64,000 nucleotides of DNA. Origin: an uncultured Pelagibacteraceae bacterium. GTDB lineage: Bacteria > Pseudomonadota > Alphaproteobacteria > Pelagibacterales > Pelagibacteraceae. Made by a program: the position numbers and the translations under genes. Location: the NCBI GenBank assembly GCA_902569245.1, contig CACFTO010000003.1, forward strand, positions 1-64,000, in the 5' to 3' direction. The notes under the pieces are model-generated. The model did no database searches. It was not told the origin of the DNA and worked only from the letters and a program-made list of their open reading frames with translations. Positions 28,012 to 38,914 of this stretch are shown piece by piece. Position 1 is the first letter of the stretch; every line of letters starts with the position of its first letter.

Positions 28012-28776
28012 TACTGTTAATCCATCATAAGCAGGAATTACATTTTTTGGTAATAATTTTTTAATTCCCTTATAATCAATATCATTGCTCAAATTAGTTA
28101 AAATTGTTTTTTTTGGTCTTATTTTATGAATTAAATTCAAAACATCATTTAAATTAAAATGTGTAGGATGATAATTATACCTTAAACAGTCAACAATAAA
28201 GTATTTTAAATTTTTAAGATACTTAAAATCTTTATTATCAATCTTATTAACATCAGGTGCATAAGCACAATTATCATTTATGATGTAGCAAATACTTTTT
28301 ATTGAGCCGTGGTGAACCTTTAAGGGTTTTATAACAATTTTTTTCTTATAATCTTTTAGTACGTGTTTACTTTTTAATGTTTTTGCATCAAGTATGGATG
28401 GATAATTTTTATTATCTTTAAAACAATAACCAAATGTATTTTTAAGATTTTTCTTTGTAATTCCATCTGCGTAAATTGGTATTTTTTTTCTATTTTTTAA
28501 AGAAAATACTCTCAAATCATTAATACCATGTGTTTGATCAGCATGAGAATGAGTATAAAAAACTGTATCAATATTTTTAACTTTATTTTTTAGTAATTGA
28601 GATTTTAAATCTGGAGATGTATCAATCAAAACATTTAAATTTTCAGATCTTATTAGAGCTGAACATCTTGATCGTATATTTTTTTTATTCTTAGGATCAC
28701 AATCTCCAAAGTAACCATCAATTCTAGGTATTCCTAATGAGCTACCACAGCCCAAAATGGTAAATTTTATGCTCAT
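28003..28776 (-). CDS. MBL-fold metallohydrolase (PhnP-like)
   Basis: ILGCGSSLGIPRIDGYFGDC; FYTHSHADQTHGINDLRVF. Confidence 0.88.
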   Translation of the reverse strand: MSIKFTILGCGSSLGIPRIDGYFGDCDPKNKKNIRSRCSALIRSENLNVLIDTSPDLKSQLLKNKVKNIDTVFYTHSHADQTHGINDLRVFSLKNRKKIPIYADGITKKNLKNTFGYCFKDNKNYPSILDAKTLKSKHVLKDYKKKIVIKPLKVHHGSIKSICYIINDNCAYAPDVNKIDNKDFKYLKNLKYFIVDCLRYNYHPTHFNLNDVLNLIHKIRPKKTILTNLSNDIDYKGIKKLLPKNVIPAYDGLTVLI

Positions 28777-29534
28777 TTATTAAAAAATAATCTATTGAAA
28801 TTGTCAGTCGTTATTTTATCCATTTCTTCTACTTTAATATTTTTTAAGTCTGACAATTTTTTTAGAGTATAGCGAACAAAAGATGGTTCATTTTTCTTAC
28901 CTCTCATTGGTTCTGGTGCTAAAAAAGGACTGTCTGTTTCAATTAGTAATCTTTCTACTGGTAATTCTTTAAAAGTATTTTGAAGGATAGTACTATTCTT
29001 AAATGTAATAATGCCGCTAGCTGAAAAGTAAGAATTAAGTTCCATTAATTTCAAGGCAAATGATAAGGATCCTGTAAAACAATGCATTAGTATTTTTAAG
29101 TTTTTGTCATAATTTTTTAATATTTCATATGTTTCAGACTCAGCATTTCTTGAATGAACTATTATAGGTATATTCAATTCTAATGCAGCATCGATATGAT
29201 TCTTAAAACTTTTAATTTGTTTATCTTTATCACTATTATTATAATAGAAATCTAAACCTGACTCGCCGACTCCGATAATTTTATCATTTGACCTGATTTT
29301 TTTAATTATTTCATCTTTTGATAATTGATCAGTATTTGTTTCGTGAGGATGTATACCGAAAGTTCCAAATATCATTTCATCTTTTTTTATAATCTCTAAA
29401 ATTTTTGGAAAACCACTGATTGTTGTTGAAATTGTTAATACCTTTTTAATTCCCTCCTTTTTACATCTAGATATAACATCATAAATATTTTGAGCTAAAG
29501 GTTCATGATCTAGGTGGCAATGTGAGTCAATCAT
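28773..29534 (-). CDS. TatD-family hydrolase
   Basis: MIDSHCHLDHEPLA; GTFGIHPHE; IGVGESGLDFYYN; PIIVHSRNAE; LLIETDSPFLAPEPMRGKKNEPSFV. Confidence 0.93.
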   Translation of the reverse strand: MIDSHCHLDHEPLAQNIYDVISRCKKEGIKKVLTISTTISGFPKILEIIKKDEMIFGTFGIHPHETNTDQLSKDEIIKKIRSNDKIIGVGESGLDFYYNNSDKDKQIKSFKNHIDAALELNIPIIVHSRNAESETYEILKNYDKNLKILMHCFTGSLSFALKLMELNSYFSASGIITFKNSTILQNTFKELPVERLLIETDSPFLAPEPMRGKKNEPSFVRYTLKKLSDLKNIKVEEMDKITTDNFNRLFFNK

Positions 29535-31063
29535 TTTTCAATTTTTTTAAATAATATATCTAATTTATTCAATTTAAGACCTTTTTTTAGATAATTATTT
29601 TCTTTAATCGTTTCAAAATTAATATTTTCCTCATTTATACCAAATAAACCTAAAACTTTTAGAGATGATGACGGTATAATAGGATATAGAAGTATAGTTA
29701 CTTTTCTTATTAATTCTAAAGCAACATAAATAATAGTATTCATCCTTAATTTATCATTTTTTTTCTTCCATGGCTCTTGATCATTAAAATACTTATTTGC
29801 TGCAAATAACTGCTCAACAATAAAATTAATATATGAATTAACATCTTGATTATCTGAATACATAATTAAATTATCATAATATTTGGTGTAATGATTTAAA
29901 ATAATTTTATCCTCCTCTGTTAGATCTTCTGTAGCAGGAACTTCTAAATTCGCATTCTTTTCACAAAACGCTAAAACTCTTTGACACAAATTTCCATAAT
30001 TATTAGCTAAATCACTATTAATACAAGACTCTAGTTTTTCTTGTGAGATATTTCCGTCATTACCAAAAGAAACCTCTTTAATTAAATAATATCTTAAAGG
30101 ATCTAAGCCATAATTATCTATAATCTCAAGTGGATCTAAAATGTTACCTTTAGATTTAGACATTTTTTCATCTCCTGAAAGTATCCATCCGTGGCCAAAT
30201 ACTCTTTTTGGGGGTTCTATATCTGCAGCCAATAAGAAAGCCGGCCAATAAATAGCATGAAATCTTAATATATCTTTTCCAATTAGATGTAGATCTGCGG
30301 GCCAAAAGGATTTGTACAAATCATCACTTTCATTCGGATAATTTAAAGCACTTAGATAATTTGTTAAAGCATCTAACCAAACATAAATAACATGGTCTTT
30401 ATTAGATGGAACTTTTATACCCCAATTAAAAGATTTTCTACTTACAGATAAATCTTTTAATCCTGATTTTACAAAACTGATAACTTCATTTTTTCTTGTT
30501 TCAGGTAGTATAAAATCTGGATTTTTATTATAAAACTCAATCAATTTATCTTGCCAATTTGATAATTTAAAAAAATACGACTCTTCTTCCACCCACTCTA
30601 CTTTTGAACCTGAACTAATTGATTTTTTTATACCGTCTAAATCTTCAATTTCACTTTCTGTGTAAAATGCTTCATCAGATACTGAATACCAACCAGAGTA
30701 CTTGGATAAGTAAATTTCACCTTTTTTTTCTAAAATATTCCAAAGATTCACAACAGATTTCGAATGTCTTTTCTCAGTAGTTCTTATGAAATCATTATTA
30801 GACAAATTTAATGTGTCGGATAAATCTCTAAAGGTTTTGCTAATTTCATCACAAAATAGTAAAGGATCCATTTTTTTTTCTTCTGCAGCTCGTTGTATTT
30901 TTTGTCCATGCTCATCAGTGCCTGTTAAAAAATAAACATTAAAACCCTGTATTCTTTTTAATCTTGCAAAAAAATCAGCAATAATACTTGAATAAGCATG
31001 ACCCATATGAGGCTTTGCAGATGGATAATAAATTGGTGTTGTAATGTAGTAATTTTTATTCAC
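29531..31063 (-). CDS. metG: Methionyl-tRNA synthetase
   Basis: YYITTPIYYPSAKPHMGHAYSSIIADFFARL; LTGTDEHGQKIQRAAEEK; VFGHGWILSGDEKMSKSKGN. Confidence 0.97.
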   Translation of the reverse strand: MNKNYYITTPIYYPSAKPHMGHAYSSIIADFFARLKRIQGFNVYFLTGTDEHGQKIQRAAEEKKMDPLLFCDEISKTFRDLSDTLNLSNNDFIRTTEKRHSKSVVNLWNILEKKGEIYLSKYSGWYSVSDEAFYTESEIEDLDGIKKSISSGSKVEWVEEESYFFKLSNWQDKLIEFYNKNPDFILPETRKNEVISFVKSGLKDLSVSRKSFNWGIKVPSNKDHVIYVWLDALTNYLSALNYPNESDDLYKSFWPADLHLIGKDILRFHAIYWPAFLLAADIEPPKRVFGHGWILSGDEKMSKSKGNILDPLEIIDNYGLDPLRYYLIKEVSFGNDGNISQEKLESCINSDLANNYGNLCQRVLAFCEKNANLEVPATEDLTEEDKIILNHYTKYYDNLIMYSDNQDVNSYINFIVEQLFAANKYFNDQEPWKKKNDKLRMNTIIYVALELIRKVTILLYPIIPSSSLKVLGLFGINEENINFETIKENNYLKKGLKLNKLDILFKKIEK

Positions 31064-31976
31064 TTAATAATTTATCATTAAATTCTAGAAAAAAAGACTC
31101 AAAATCTAAATTATATTTTTTAACAAAAGAAAGTTTTAGGTAAAAATATTTTTTTATTTTAAATGAAATTTTCTTAGAGATATTTATATTTTTATAGAAA
31201 AAAAGTTCAATAAATAAATTCAAATATTCTTTTATAAAATCATTAGATGTATATGATTTATTTTTGATTATATAGGCCAATAGATTCTCTATAGAGTTAT
31301 CTTTAATTGATAAATCATTACTTTCTAAAAAGTTTACTAATGATATTAAAAAGGATGGAGAGTTGTAATTGTTTATAAAATCTAAATTTATATCTTTATA
31401 TATATCAGCTTCAAAGTGGTAATTCACAATATCCATTACTTCTGAATTTAGTAAATTTAATTTAAATTCTAAACATCTTGATTTAATAGTTTCCAAAACT
31501 TTAAATTCTGAGTTATTTATTAAAATAAAGTGTATTTTGTTATTAGGTTCTTCAATTGATTTTAATAACGCATTAGCGGAATTAATTCCTAATAGATTAA
31601 CATTTTCAATAATTATAAACCTTCTGTCATTGTTAAAAGAAGTTTGATTGGTGAATTTAATCATTTCTCTAATTTGATCTATATCAATTATTTTTTTATC
31701 ATTTTTCCGATAAATTTTGAGAACATTGGGATGAGTGTTTGAAGATACAATTTTAGATATATTATTACTCAAATTATATTCATAATTCTTTAAATTATAA
31801 GATTGTTTGTTCTCTTTTAAATAAAAATAATTTAAAAAATGATTTACAAATAATTTTTTGCCAATACCTTTCGGACCATTTAATAAAATTTTATTGGGAA
31901 ATTTTTGTATCTGGTCAAGGTAAATAAAATTATTAAAAAGAGGCTTATGACCAATCATTTTACTTATCTCACTCAT
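31056..31976 (-). CDS. holB: DNA polymerase III delta prime subunit
   Basis: ILLNGPKGIGKKLFVNHFLNYF; IIENVNLLGINSANALLKSIEEPNNKIHFILINN. Confidence 0.85.
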   Translation of the reverse strand: MSEISKMIGHKPLFNNFIYLDQIQKFPNKILLNGPKGIGKKLFVNHFLNYFYLKENKQSYNLKNYEYNLSNNISKIVSSNTHPNVLKIYRKNDKKIIDIDQIREMIKFTNQTSFNNDRRFIIIENVNLLGINSANALLKSIEEPNNKIHFILINNSEFKVLETIKSRCLEFKLNLLNSEVMDIVNYHFEADIYKDINLDFINNYNSPSFLISLVNFLESNDLSIKDNSIENLLAYIIKNKSYTSNDFIKEYLNLFIELFFYKNINISKKISFKIKKYFYLKLSFVKKYNLDFESFFLEFNDKLLSE

Positions 31977-32600
31977 TTACTTTATAATTTTATCTATTTT
32001 TTTAATTAATTTATTTTCAATTATTTTTAAATTATCTTTATTGGTATCTAAAATTAAGTATTTAGATTTGTTTTTATTTGCAATTTTTAAAAAACCTTTT
32101 TGAACTTTATTATAAAAATTATAATCAAAATTATCGTATTTATTTTTATTTTTTCTCAACTTTAATCTATTGAGCATATTATTTTTATTTACAATACTTA
32201 AGAAAGTAAAATTTGGTCTTATATTACCTAATAAAAAGTTATTCATTTTTAAAATTAAATCTTTATCTAGTTTCATTCCATAATGTTGATAGGCTAATGT
32301 CGAGTCAATAAATCTGTCAATTAATATAACTTTTTTTTTATAATTTTTTTTTATAATTTTATCTACATTTTCTGATCTAGAGGCCATTAGTAAAAATAAA
32401 TCCGTTTTATTACTTAATGCTGATTTTTTATTTAGCATTAAAGATCTTAGTTTCTCAGATAGTTTTGCCCCACCTGGTTCTCTAAAGGAAACATGCTTAA
32501 TTTTTTTTGTTTTTAAATATTTAATTGTTTTTTTTAAGCTGGTGGATTTTCCAGAAGCTTCTATACCTTCAAATACTAAGATGGGATATTTAGACATCAC
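31977..32600 (-). CDS. tmk: Thymidylate kinase
   Basis: PILVFEGIEASGKSTSLKKTIKYL; FREPGGAKLSEKLRSLML; LIDRFIDSTLAYQHYG. Confidence 0.93.
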   Translation of the reverse strand: MMSKYPILVFEGIEASGKSTSLKKTIKYLKTKKIKHVSFREPGGAKLSEKLRSLMLNKKSALSNKTDLFLLMASRSENVDKIIKKNYKKKVILIDRFIDSTLAYQHYGMKLDKDLILKMNNFLLGNIRPNFTFLSIVNKNNMLNRLKLRKNKNKYDNFDYNFYNKVQKGFLKIANKNKSKYLILDTNKDNLKIIENKLIKKIDKIIK

Positions 32601-33744
32601 CCCAGATTAGGAAATTTATAGAAGAAATAAACCTAGAGAAAATATTTTGTCTTTTTACATCTTCAAAAGCTAATAGATCGTATTCGCCTATTTGTTCATC
32701 TTTATATGATATTTTAACTTTGCCTATTATGTCATTTTTCAATATTGGTGCTTTTAAAGGACCTTGATAATTGACTGATACTTTTAGATATTTTTTTTTA
32801 GCTTTTGGAATTGTTTGATAAACATCTTCATTTATATATGATTTAATAGTTTTCTGTGTTCCTTGCCAAACATCTAATTCATCAAATATTTCATCTTTTT
32901 TTGCAATATTGATTGTGTCAAAATTTGTTAAACCATATGTGAGTAGTTTAAGTGACTGTTTTGATCTTTCATTTTTCGAAACAAAACCACTTCCAATTGC
33001 AATTATTCTCCTATCATTTCTTTTAATTGTAGAAGCAAGTGAATATTTTTCATACGCAAGATATCCAGTCTTTATTCCATCCACTCCTATATTCTTATAA
33101 AGCAATGGGTTTCTATTGCCTTGTTTAATTGGGTCTCCACCTGTTCTATCCCAAGTAAATTCAGTTTCTTTGTAATATTCATAATAATTTGGGTAATTTT
33201 TTATCAAATAATTAGACATAATTAATATATCTCTAACTGTTGATAAATTATCTGGAGCATTTATTCCTGATGAATTTGAAAAGTTAGTATTTTCCATACC
33301 AATTTCTTTTGCCTTTTCAGTCATCATAATTGCAAACTCTTCTTCTGTGCCAGCAATACCTTCGGCAAGAGCAATACAAGCATCATTGCCTGATGAAACA
33401 ATAATACCTCTTAATAAATTTTCTACAGTTATTTCATCTCCAACCATAATAAACATCGATGAATATCCAGCTTGTGACAATCTCCATGCATTTTCAGATA
33501 CTAAAAATTTTTCATCTAATGATAACTCACCGCTTTTAAGTAAATCGAAAGCTATAATCGAAGTCATAATTTTAGTCATAGACGCAGGAAAAATTTGTCG
33601 GTCGGCATCCTTTTCATACAATATTTTTCCAGATAAATAATCTTGTACGATAGCAGTTCTAGCATCTACATCAAAATTTGCAAAAACTGGTTTTATAAAA
33701 AAAGATAAAAATATTAAAATCAATGATAAATTTTTTATTCTCAT
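32590..33744 (-). CDS. D-alanyl-D-alanine carboxypeptidase (PBP5/6 family)
   Basis: DRQIFPASMTKIMTSIIAFDLL (SxxK); SSGNDACIALAE (SGN); DGIKTGYLAYEKYSLAST (KTG). Confidence 0.94.
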   Translation of the reverse strand: MRIKNLSLILIFLSFFIKPVFANFDVDARTAIVQDYLSGKILYEKDADRQIFPASMTKIMTSIIAFDLLKSGELSLDEKFLVSENAWRLSQAGYSSMFIMVGDEITVENLLRGIIVSSGNDACIALAEGIAGTEEEFAIMMTEKAKEIGMENTNFSNSSGINAPDNLSTVRDILIMSNYLIKNYPNYYEYYKETEFTWDRTGGDPIKQGNRNPLLYKNIGVDGIKTGYLAYEKYSLASTIKRNDRRIIAIGSGFVSKNERSKQSLKLLTYGLTNFDTINIAKKDEIFDELDVWQGTQKTIKSYINEDVYQTIPKAKKKYLKVSVNYQGPLKAPILKNDIIGKVKISYKDEQIGEYDLLAFEDVKRQNIFSRFISSINFLIWGDV

Positions 33745-34568
33745 AGTTTAATTATTTCAATACTATCAAAATCAAGATTTTCGATATTATGAAATCCTTT
33801 CTTTAATTTTTCAAAATCTTTATAAGGTCCTTTATAAACTCTAAAATTATTTTGTGACAACTTTTTGATTAAGATATTCTCAATATTATGCTCTTCAAAT
33901 AACCTATTTTTTAACATAATAGCAGAATCTTCAAAATAAAAATCTGCAAATTTAATTATATAGTTAAAATTTGTTACAAAATTATTAGTCTTAGATTCTT
34001 TAATTTCAGTTTCTAAACTTATGCTCTGGATCATTATATCTTCAACAGGAGCTTTATTAGCAACTTCTTTTTCTTCATCAAATGTTTTTACATCATTTGC
34101 AACATATAAATTGTTAGAATTGATAGTTTCAATATACACATAAGGCTCATTAGGATTTATTGATAGTTCACTAGCAATTCTTTTTGTTATTACTGAATTA
34201 TAAAAGGCAGGCAAAACAGTTTTGTTTTTAACAATAGTCATTAAAGATTTTCCGTTAATTATATTTGTTATTCTAACAGGTGTACCATTAGGTAGATTAG
34301 GACTTAATATATTCAGTGACGTATTATCTAAATTGCTTTCTAATGAGTTATCTACATCTTCATCATATATCAACGCAAAACCTTTATTAGAATAAACAAT
34401 ATTAATTATTTCTTTTTTTTCATCTTTATCTGATGAGACTTTAATTTTATCTTTTTGGACAACAGTTTTTTTATCTTCAGGTTTATTTTTAATATTTATA
34501 TTTTTTGAATGATGCTCACAGGCAAATAATGTTAAAAATAAAAGATATAAAATATATTTAAATTGCAT
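33741..34568 (-). CDS. RlpA/SPOR-like lipoprotein
   Basis: YLLFLTLFACEHHS lipobox; LPNGTPVRITNIINGKSLMTIV RlpA-like; C-terminal SPOR-like ENILIKKLSQNNFRVYKGPYKDFEKLKK. Confidence 0.7.
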   Translation of the reverse strand: MQFKYILYLLFLTLFACEHHSKNINIKNKPEDKKTVVQKDKIKVSSDKDEKKEIINIVYSNKGFALIYDEDVDNSLESNLDNTSLNILSPNLPNGTPVRITNIINGKSLMTIVKNKTVLPAFYNSVITKRIASELSINPNEPYVYIETINSNNLYVANDVKTFDEEKEVANKAPVEDIMIQSISLETEIKESKTNNFVTNFNYIIKFADFYFEDSAIMLKNRLFEEHNIENILIKKLSQNNFRVYKGPYKDFEKLKKGFHNIENLDFDSIEIIKL

Positions 34569-35556
34569 TTTTAAATTTGTTTTTTAGTGTGCATACAGCT
34601 AAAGCAAATCTTAAAGATCTATTCCATTTTAAAATTAATTCATAATTATCAAAAACTAAATAAGCTGGAGTTAATTTTTGTGCGTCAGGTATAATGTCAT
34701 AATCAGGAGTCACAATTGCAGCTTTCAAATTATCAAGGTCATTAAGTTTTTCACTGTTTTTGATATATTTTTTTAAATAGGATATTTTATTTTTATGCTT
34801 AATTTTCTTTGCAGATGTATTTAGATATTTATGTGGTGTTTCGTTGATAAGTTCAACTTTGTAAAAGCATGGTGTTTTATTATTCCACCCTATCTTATTT
34901 AAGTAATTAGCAGCAGAAGCAAATGAATCTTCAATATTCTTCAAATTTATAATTTCATCCTCATTGTAATCAATTGCATAATTTTTAATTGTAGAAGGCA
35001 TAAATTGAAAATTACCAAAAGCTCCTGCCCATGATCCTAAATAATTATTTGGATTTATAATTCCTTTATCAAATAAAATTAAAAGTGTAAGTAGTTCTGA
35101 TGTGAAGAATTCACTTCTTCTTTTATCATAACTTAAAGTTGCTAATGATGAGACTATATCCATTTTGCCTAAATAATTACCAAAATTTGTTTCAATGCCC
35201 ATAAGTGATAAAAGCAAATCCTTATCAACAGAAAATTCTTGAGTGATTTTATCAATTTTTGTTTTGTTGATTTTGTAAATTTTTAAACCAGAATTTACTT
35301 TTTTATTATTAGCTCTTTTAGAAATATATGTTTTGGTATCTTCATAGAATTCTGGTTGGTATCTATCATATTTTATAACATTCTTTAAAAAAATAGATTT
35401 ATCAATTGTACTTTCGATTATTTTCAAACTCACCCCTTTTTCTAAAGCAATTAATCTAAAATTTTTCTTCCACTCATTAAATTCAGAGTCATTTGCATAA
35501 ACGTTTAAATTTATTAAAATAAAAAGAAAGAAAACATAAATTTTAATTTTTTTCAT
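34558..35556 (-). CDS. Lytic murein transglycosylase B family
   Basis: LMGIETNFGNYLGKMDIVSSLATLSYDKRRSEFFTSELLTLL; GSWAGAFGNFQFMPSTIKNYAIDYN. Confidence 0.92.
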   Translation of the reverse strand: MKKIKIYVFFLFILINLNVYANDSEFNEWKKNFRLIALEKGVSLKIIESTIDKSIFLKNVIKYDRYQPEFYEDTKTYISKRANNKKVNSGLKIYKINKTKIDKITQEFSVDKDLLLSLMGIETNFGNYLGKMDIVSSLATLSYDKRRSEFFTSELLTLLILFDKGIINPNNYLGSWAGAFGNFQFMPSTIKNYAIDYNEDEIINLKNIEDSFASAANYLNKIGWNNKTPCFYKVELINETPHKYLNTSAKKIKHKNKISYLKKYIKNSEKLNDLDNLKAAIVTPDYDIIPDAQKLTPAYLVFDNYELILKWNRSLRFALAVCTLKNKFKNAI

Positions 35557-36424
35557 AAATATCTTTCAGATATATAAATACAGCAATCCATATTAAAATA
35601 AAACTAACTAACTGATTTATATTAAATTGCTCATTATAAATGAAAAAGCCAAGAATAAATTGCAAAGTAGGAGTAATATAAAAAATCATTCCAGCAGGTC
35701 CTAGTCCTGCTAATTCAACACCTCTTACATATAAAAAAAGAGGAATCACCGTCATTGGTCCTGCCAACATTAATAAAGGCATCAAAGAAGGATTTGATAA
35801 ACTGAAATCATTGTAATTATTTATGCTTATAAAATAAAATGCAACTAATACAAAAGGAAGTATATACAAACTTTCTATAAGAAGCCCAATATCAGTTTCT
35901 ACGTTAATTTTTTTTCTAAATAGATTATAAAAACTCCAACTTAAGGCTACGATTAAACCTACCCATGGAATTGAATTAAAATCTATTATCAATAAATAAC
36001 TGACAGAAATAATTACTAAAAAGATCGAAATTTTTCCTTTTTTAGTAATAGATTCTTTAAAAAAGAAATTACCTAAAAAAACACTTATAATTGGCATTAT
36101 AAAATAACCAAAACTTGCATCAATTATTTTATCTACGCTAACTGCATAGATCCATACACCCCAATTAATAAAAATTAAAAAACCAGAAATTAAAAGAATA
36201 AATAATTTCTTTTTATCATTAAGAATTTTTTTAAAAATACTCCATTTAGAAAAGAAAAAAGTAGTAACTATTAATAAAAAAGCTGTCCAAACACTTCTAT
36301 GAATTAATACTTCTACATGACCTGCAAAGGAAATATATTTGAAGTAAATAACACCAAAAAAACCCCACCAAAACGAACCAAAAGATGTAAGCAAAACTCC
36401 TTTATTAAAATTTTTTTTGTTCAT
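35543..36424 (-). CDS. rarD: RarD-type EamA transporter
   Basis: FGSFWWGFFGVIYFKYISFAGHVEVLIHRSVWTAFLL; INWGVWIYAVSVDKIIDASFGYFIMPIISVFLG; GMIFYITPTLQFILGFFIYNE. Confidence 0.88.
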   Translation of the reverse strand: MNKKNFNKGVLLTSFGSFWWGFFGVIYFKYISFAGHVEVLIHRSVWTAFLLIVTTFFFSKWSIFKKILNDKKKLFILLISGFLIFINWGVWIYAVSVDKIIDASFGYFIMPIISVFLGNFFFKESITKKGKISIFLVIISVSYLLIIDFNSIPWVGLIVALSWSFYNLFRKKINVETDIGLLIESLYILPFVLVAFYFISINNYNDFSLSNPSLMPLLMLAGPMTVIPLFLYVRGVELAGLGPAGMIFYITPTLQFILGFFIYNEQFNINQLVSFILIWIAVFIYLKDIYEKN

Positions 36425-36508
36425 TTTTAAATATCTGAATATTTTGACTAACTACTTAAGTCATTTTATTGTTGAAATATATATTAATAATAATAAAACC
36501 TTGCACAC

Positions 36509-36598
36509 GGAGAGATGGCTGAGCGGTTGAAAGCATCGGTCTTGAAAACCGACAAAGGGGCAACTCTTTCCTGGGTTCGAATCCCAGTCTCTCCGCCA
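36509..36598 (+). tRNA. tRNA-Ser (anticodon TGA), CCA encoded
   Basis: GGAGAGATGGCTGAGCGGTTGAAAGCATCGGTCTTGAAAACCGACAAAGGGGCAACTCTTTCCTGGGTTCGAATCCCAGTCTCTCCGCCA; long variable arm. Confidence 0.97.
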
Positions 36599-36599
36599 T

Positions 36600-36845
36600 T
36601 CATTTAAAATCAATCAACAATTTAAATATTTTATTATTTTTAAAGATCATTTCTTTCCTTGAAATTTTGATAATGTCTTCATCATTCATATTAACTAATT
36701 TATCTAGGTCCACTAAATCATTAAATGATAATGAATCGATAATAGATTTAACAAAACCACTGACAAATATATCCATTTCTTTTGTGCCTCGATATTGAGA
36801 TCTATAAATAATCTTATTAATTAAATTTTGTTTGTTTGAATTCAT
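36600..36845 (-). CDS. sdhE: Succinate dehydrogenase assembly factor (SdhE family)
   Basis: NKIIYRSQYRGTKEMDIFVSGFVKSIIDSLSFNDLVDLDKLVNMNDEDI: RGTKExD hallmark. Confidence 0.88.
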   Translation of the reverse strand: MNSNKQNLINKIIYRSQYRGTKEMDIFVSGFVKSIIDSLSFNDLVDLDKLVNMNDEDIIKISRKEMIFKNNKIFKLLIDFK

Positions 36846-36871
36846 TGTTTATAAACATATATATATATTTA

Positions 36872-38914
36872 ATGAGTAATTTTGAATATTTATTGTCACC
36901 TATCAATACAATTAAAGGTGTTGGTAAAAAAACATTAAGTTCATTCAATAAAAAAAAAATTTTTACAATTTTTGACCTATTATGGCATTTACCTATTACA
37001 AGAATTGAAACTGCTGAAGATACTGAGATTAATGATTTACAAGTAGGAAAAAATTACAATATTAAAGTAATACCAATTAAATATAATTTTCCTCGAATTA
37101 GAAATTTACCCAATAAAGTGCTATGTGAAAAAAATGGAGTAAAATTAGACTGTATTTTTTTTAATAGTTACGAAGGATATATAAAGAAATTATTGCCCTT
37201 AAATGAAGAAATAATAATACATGGAAAAGCAAATAACTTTAGAAATAAATTTCAATTTGTAAATCCAACAACAAAAAAAACAAATAATTTAAATATTATA
37301 AATGAAGATAGTAAATATAGTCTTTCCGATGGTTTAACATTAAATAAATATAATCAAGTAATAAATAGTGTTTTGCAAAATTTACCTGAATTAGAAGAAT
37401 GGTTGCCAAAACAAGTATCGAGTTTATTCGATAATATTACATGGAAGGAATGTATTATTAAAATTCATAAGGAGGAAATTACAAAAATTAAAGATACAAA
37501 ATATTTTAGGAGGCTTGTTTTTGATGAGATATTTGCAAATTTTTTACTTTCATCTGATATAAGAAATAAAATTAAAAAAATTAAAAAAAAAAATAAAATT
37601 TTAGACTTTAAATATCAAGATAAACTTATAAGTAGTTTAAAATTTAAACTCACAACTGATCAAATAACTTCATTAGAAAATATAAATAAAGATATGGAGT
37701 CAAAACAAAAAATGTTTAGATTATTACAAGGAGATGTGGGATCTGGAAAAACAATAGTTTCTGTAATTGCTGCATTAAATGCTATAAAAGCAGGCTATCA
37801 AGTAGTAATAATGGCTCCAACTGAAATATTAGCTATTCAACATTTCAGTTTTATATTAGAAAATTTTAATACATTTTGTAATCCTGAAATATTAACTGGT
37901 AAAACCGAATATAAAAAAAGAAAAAATATTTTAAATGATCTCTTAAATAATAAAATTGATATTTTAATTGGCACACATTCTCTTTTTCAGGAAAAAATTA
38001 CTTACTTTAATTTAGGTTTAATTATAATTGATGAACAACATAAATTTGGTGTTAATCAAAGAAAAAAACTATCAGATAAAGGAGGCAAAGATTGCGATGT
38101 ACTAGTTATGTCAGCAACGCCAATTCCAAGGACTATGATGATGACTATTTATGGAGATATGGATATTTCTCTTATAAAATCTAAACCAAAAAATAGAAAA
38201 CCAATTAAAACATATAGCAAAAACGAGACTAAAATAAATGAGGTTATTAATTTTATTAAAAGTGAAATTTTAAAAAAAAATCAAGTATTCTGGGTTTGTC
38301 CACTTATAAAAGAATCAAAAAAGATTGACCATCAATCTGCTACAGAAAAATATAAATATTTAAGTAAAATTTTTAAAGATAGAGTTGATATTGTTCATGG
38401 ATCGATGAGCAAGGAAGAAAAAGATAAAGTATTAAATAAGTTTAATGATAGAAAGATAGATATATTGGTTTCAACTACAGTGATAGAGGTTGGCATCGAT
38501 TTTCCAAATGCTAATGTAATCATTATAGAAAATTCAAATAAATATGGTTTATCGCAGCTGCATCAATTGAGAGGAAGAGTTGGCAGAGGTAACAAAGAAT
38601 CATCGTGTATACTTATGTTTAAAGCAGGGCTGAGTGAAAATGCTCGTAAAAGAATTACAATTCTCAAAAATACTAATGATGGTTTTAAAATTGCTGAAGA
38701 AGACTTAAAAATTAGGGGGTATGGAGATATTTTAGGGTTTAAACAAAGTGGATTAAAAAAATACAATCTAGCGGATCCTATACAACATGAAGATCTTTTT
38801 GATATTGCAGAAAAGGAGATTAAAAAAATTGAAAAAAATAACACTAAAATGAATAACTTTAATAAGCTTATCAAACTTTATGACAAGGTTGCAGTAATTA
38901 ATGAGACTATTTAG
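36872..38914 (+). CDS. recG: ATP-dependent DNA helicase RecG
   Basis: LLQGDVGSGKTIVSVIAALNAI; IIDEQHKFGVNQRKKL; VMSATPIPRTMMMTIYGDMDIS; ENSNKYGLSQLHQLRGRVGRG. Internal ATG 36872 preferred over 36836. Confidence 0.96.
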   Translation: MSNFEYLLSPINTIKGVGKKTLSSFNKKKIFTIFDLLWHLPITRIETAEDTEINDLQVGKNYNIKVIPIKYNFPRIRNLPNKVLCEKNGVKLDCIFFNSYEGYIKKLLPLNEEIIIHGKANNFRNKFQFVNPTTKKTNNLNIINEDSKYSLSDGLTLNKYNQVINSVLQNLPELEEWLPKQVSSLFDNITWKECIIKIHKEEITKIKDTKYFRRLVFDEIFANFLLSSDIRNKIKKIKKKNKILDFKYQDKLISSLKFKLTTDQITSLENINKDMESKQKMFRLLQGDVGSGKTIVSVIAALNAIKAGYQVVIMAPTEILAIQHFSFILENFNTFCNPEILTGKTEYKKRKNILNDLLNNKIDILIGTHSLFQEKITYFNLGLIIIDEQHKFGVNQRKKLSDKGGKDCDVLVMSATPIPRTMMMTIYGDMDISLIKSKPKNRKPIKTYSKNETKINEVINFIKSEILKKNQVFWVCPLIKESKKIDHQSATEKYKYLSKIFKDRVDIVHGSMSKEEKDKVLNKFNDRKIDILVSTTVIEVGIDFPNANVIIIENSNKYGLSQLHQLRGRVGRGNKESSCILMFKAGLSENARKRITILKNTNDGFKIAEEDLKIRGYGDILGFKQSGLKKYNLADPIQHEDLFDIAEKEIKKIEKNNTKMNNFNKLIKLYDKVAVINETI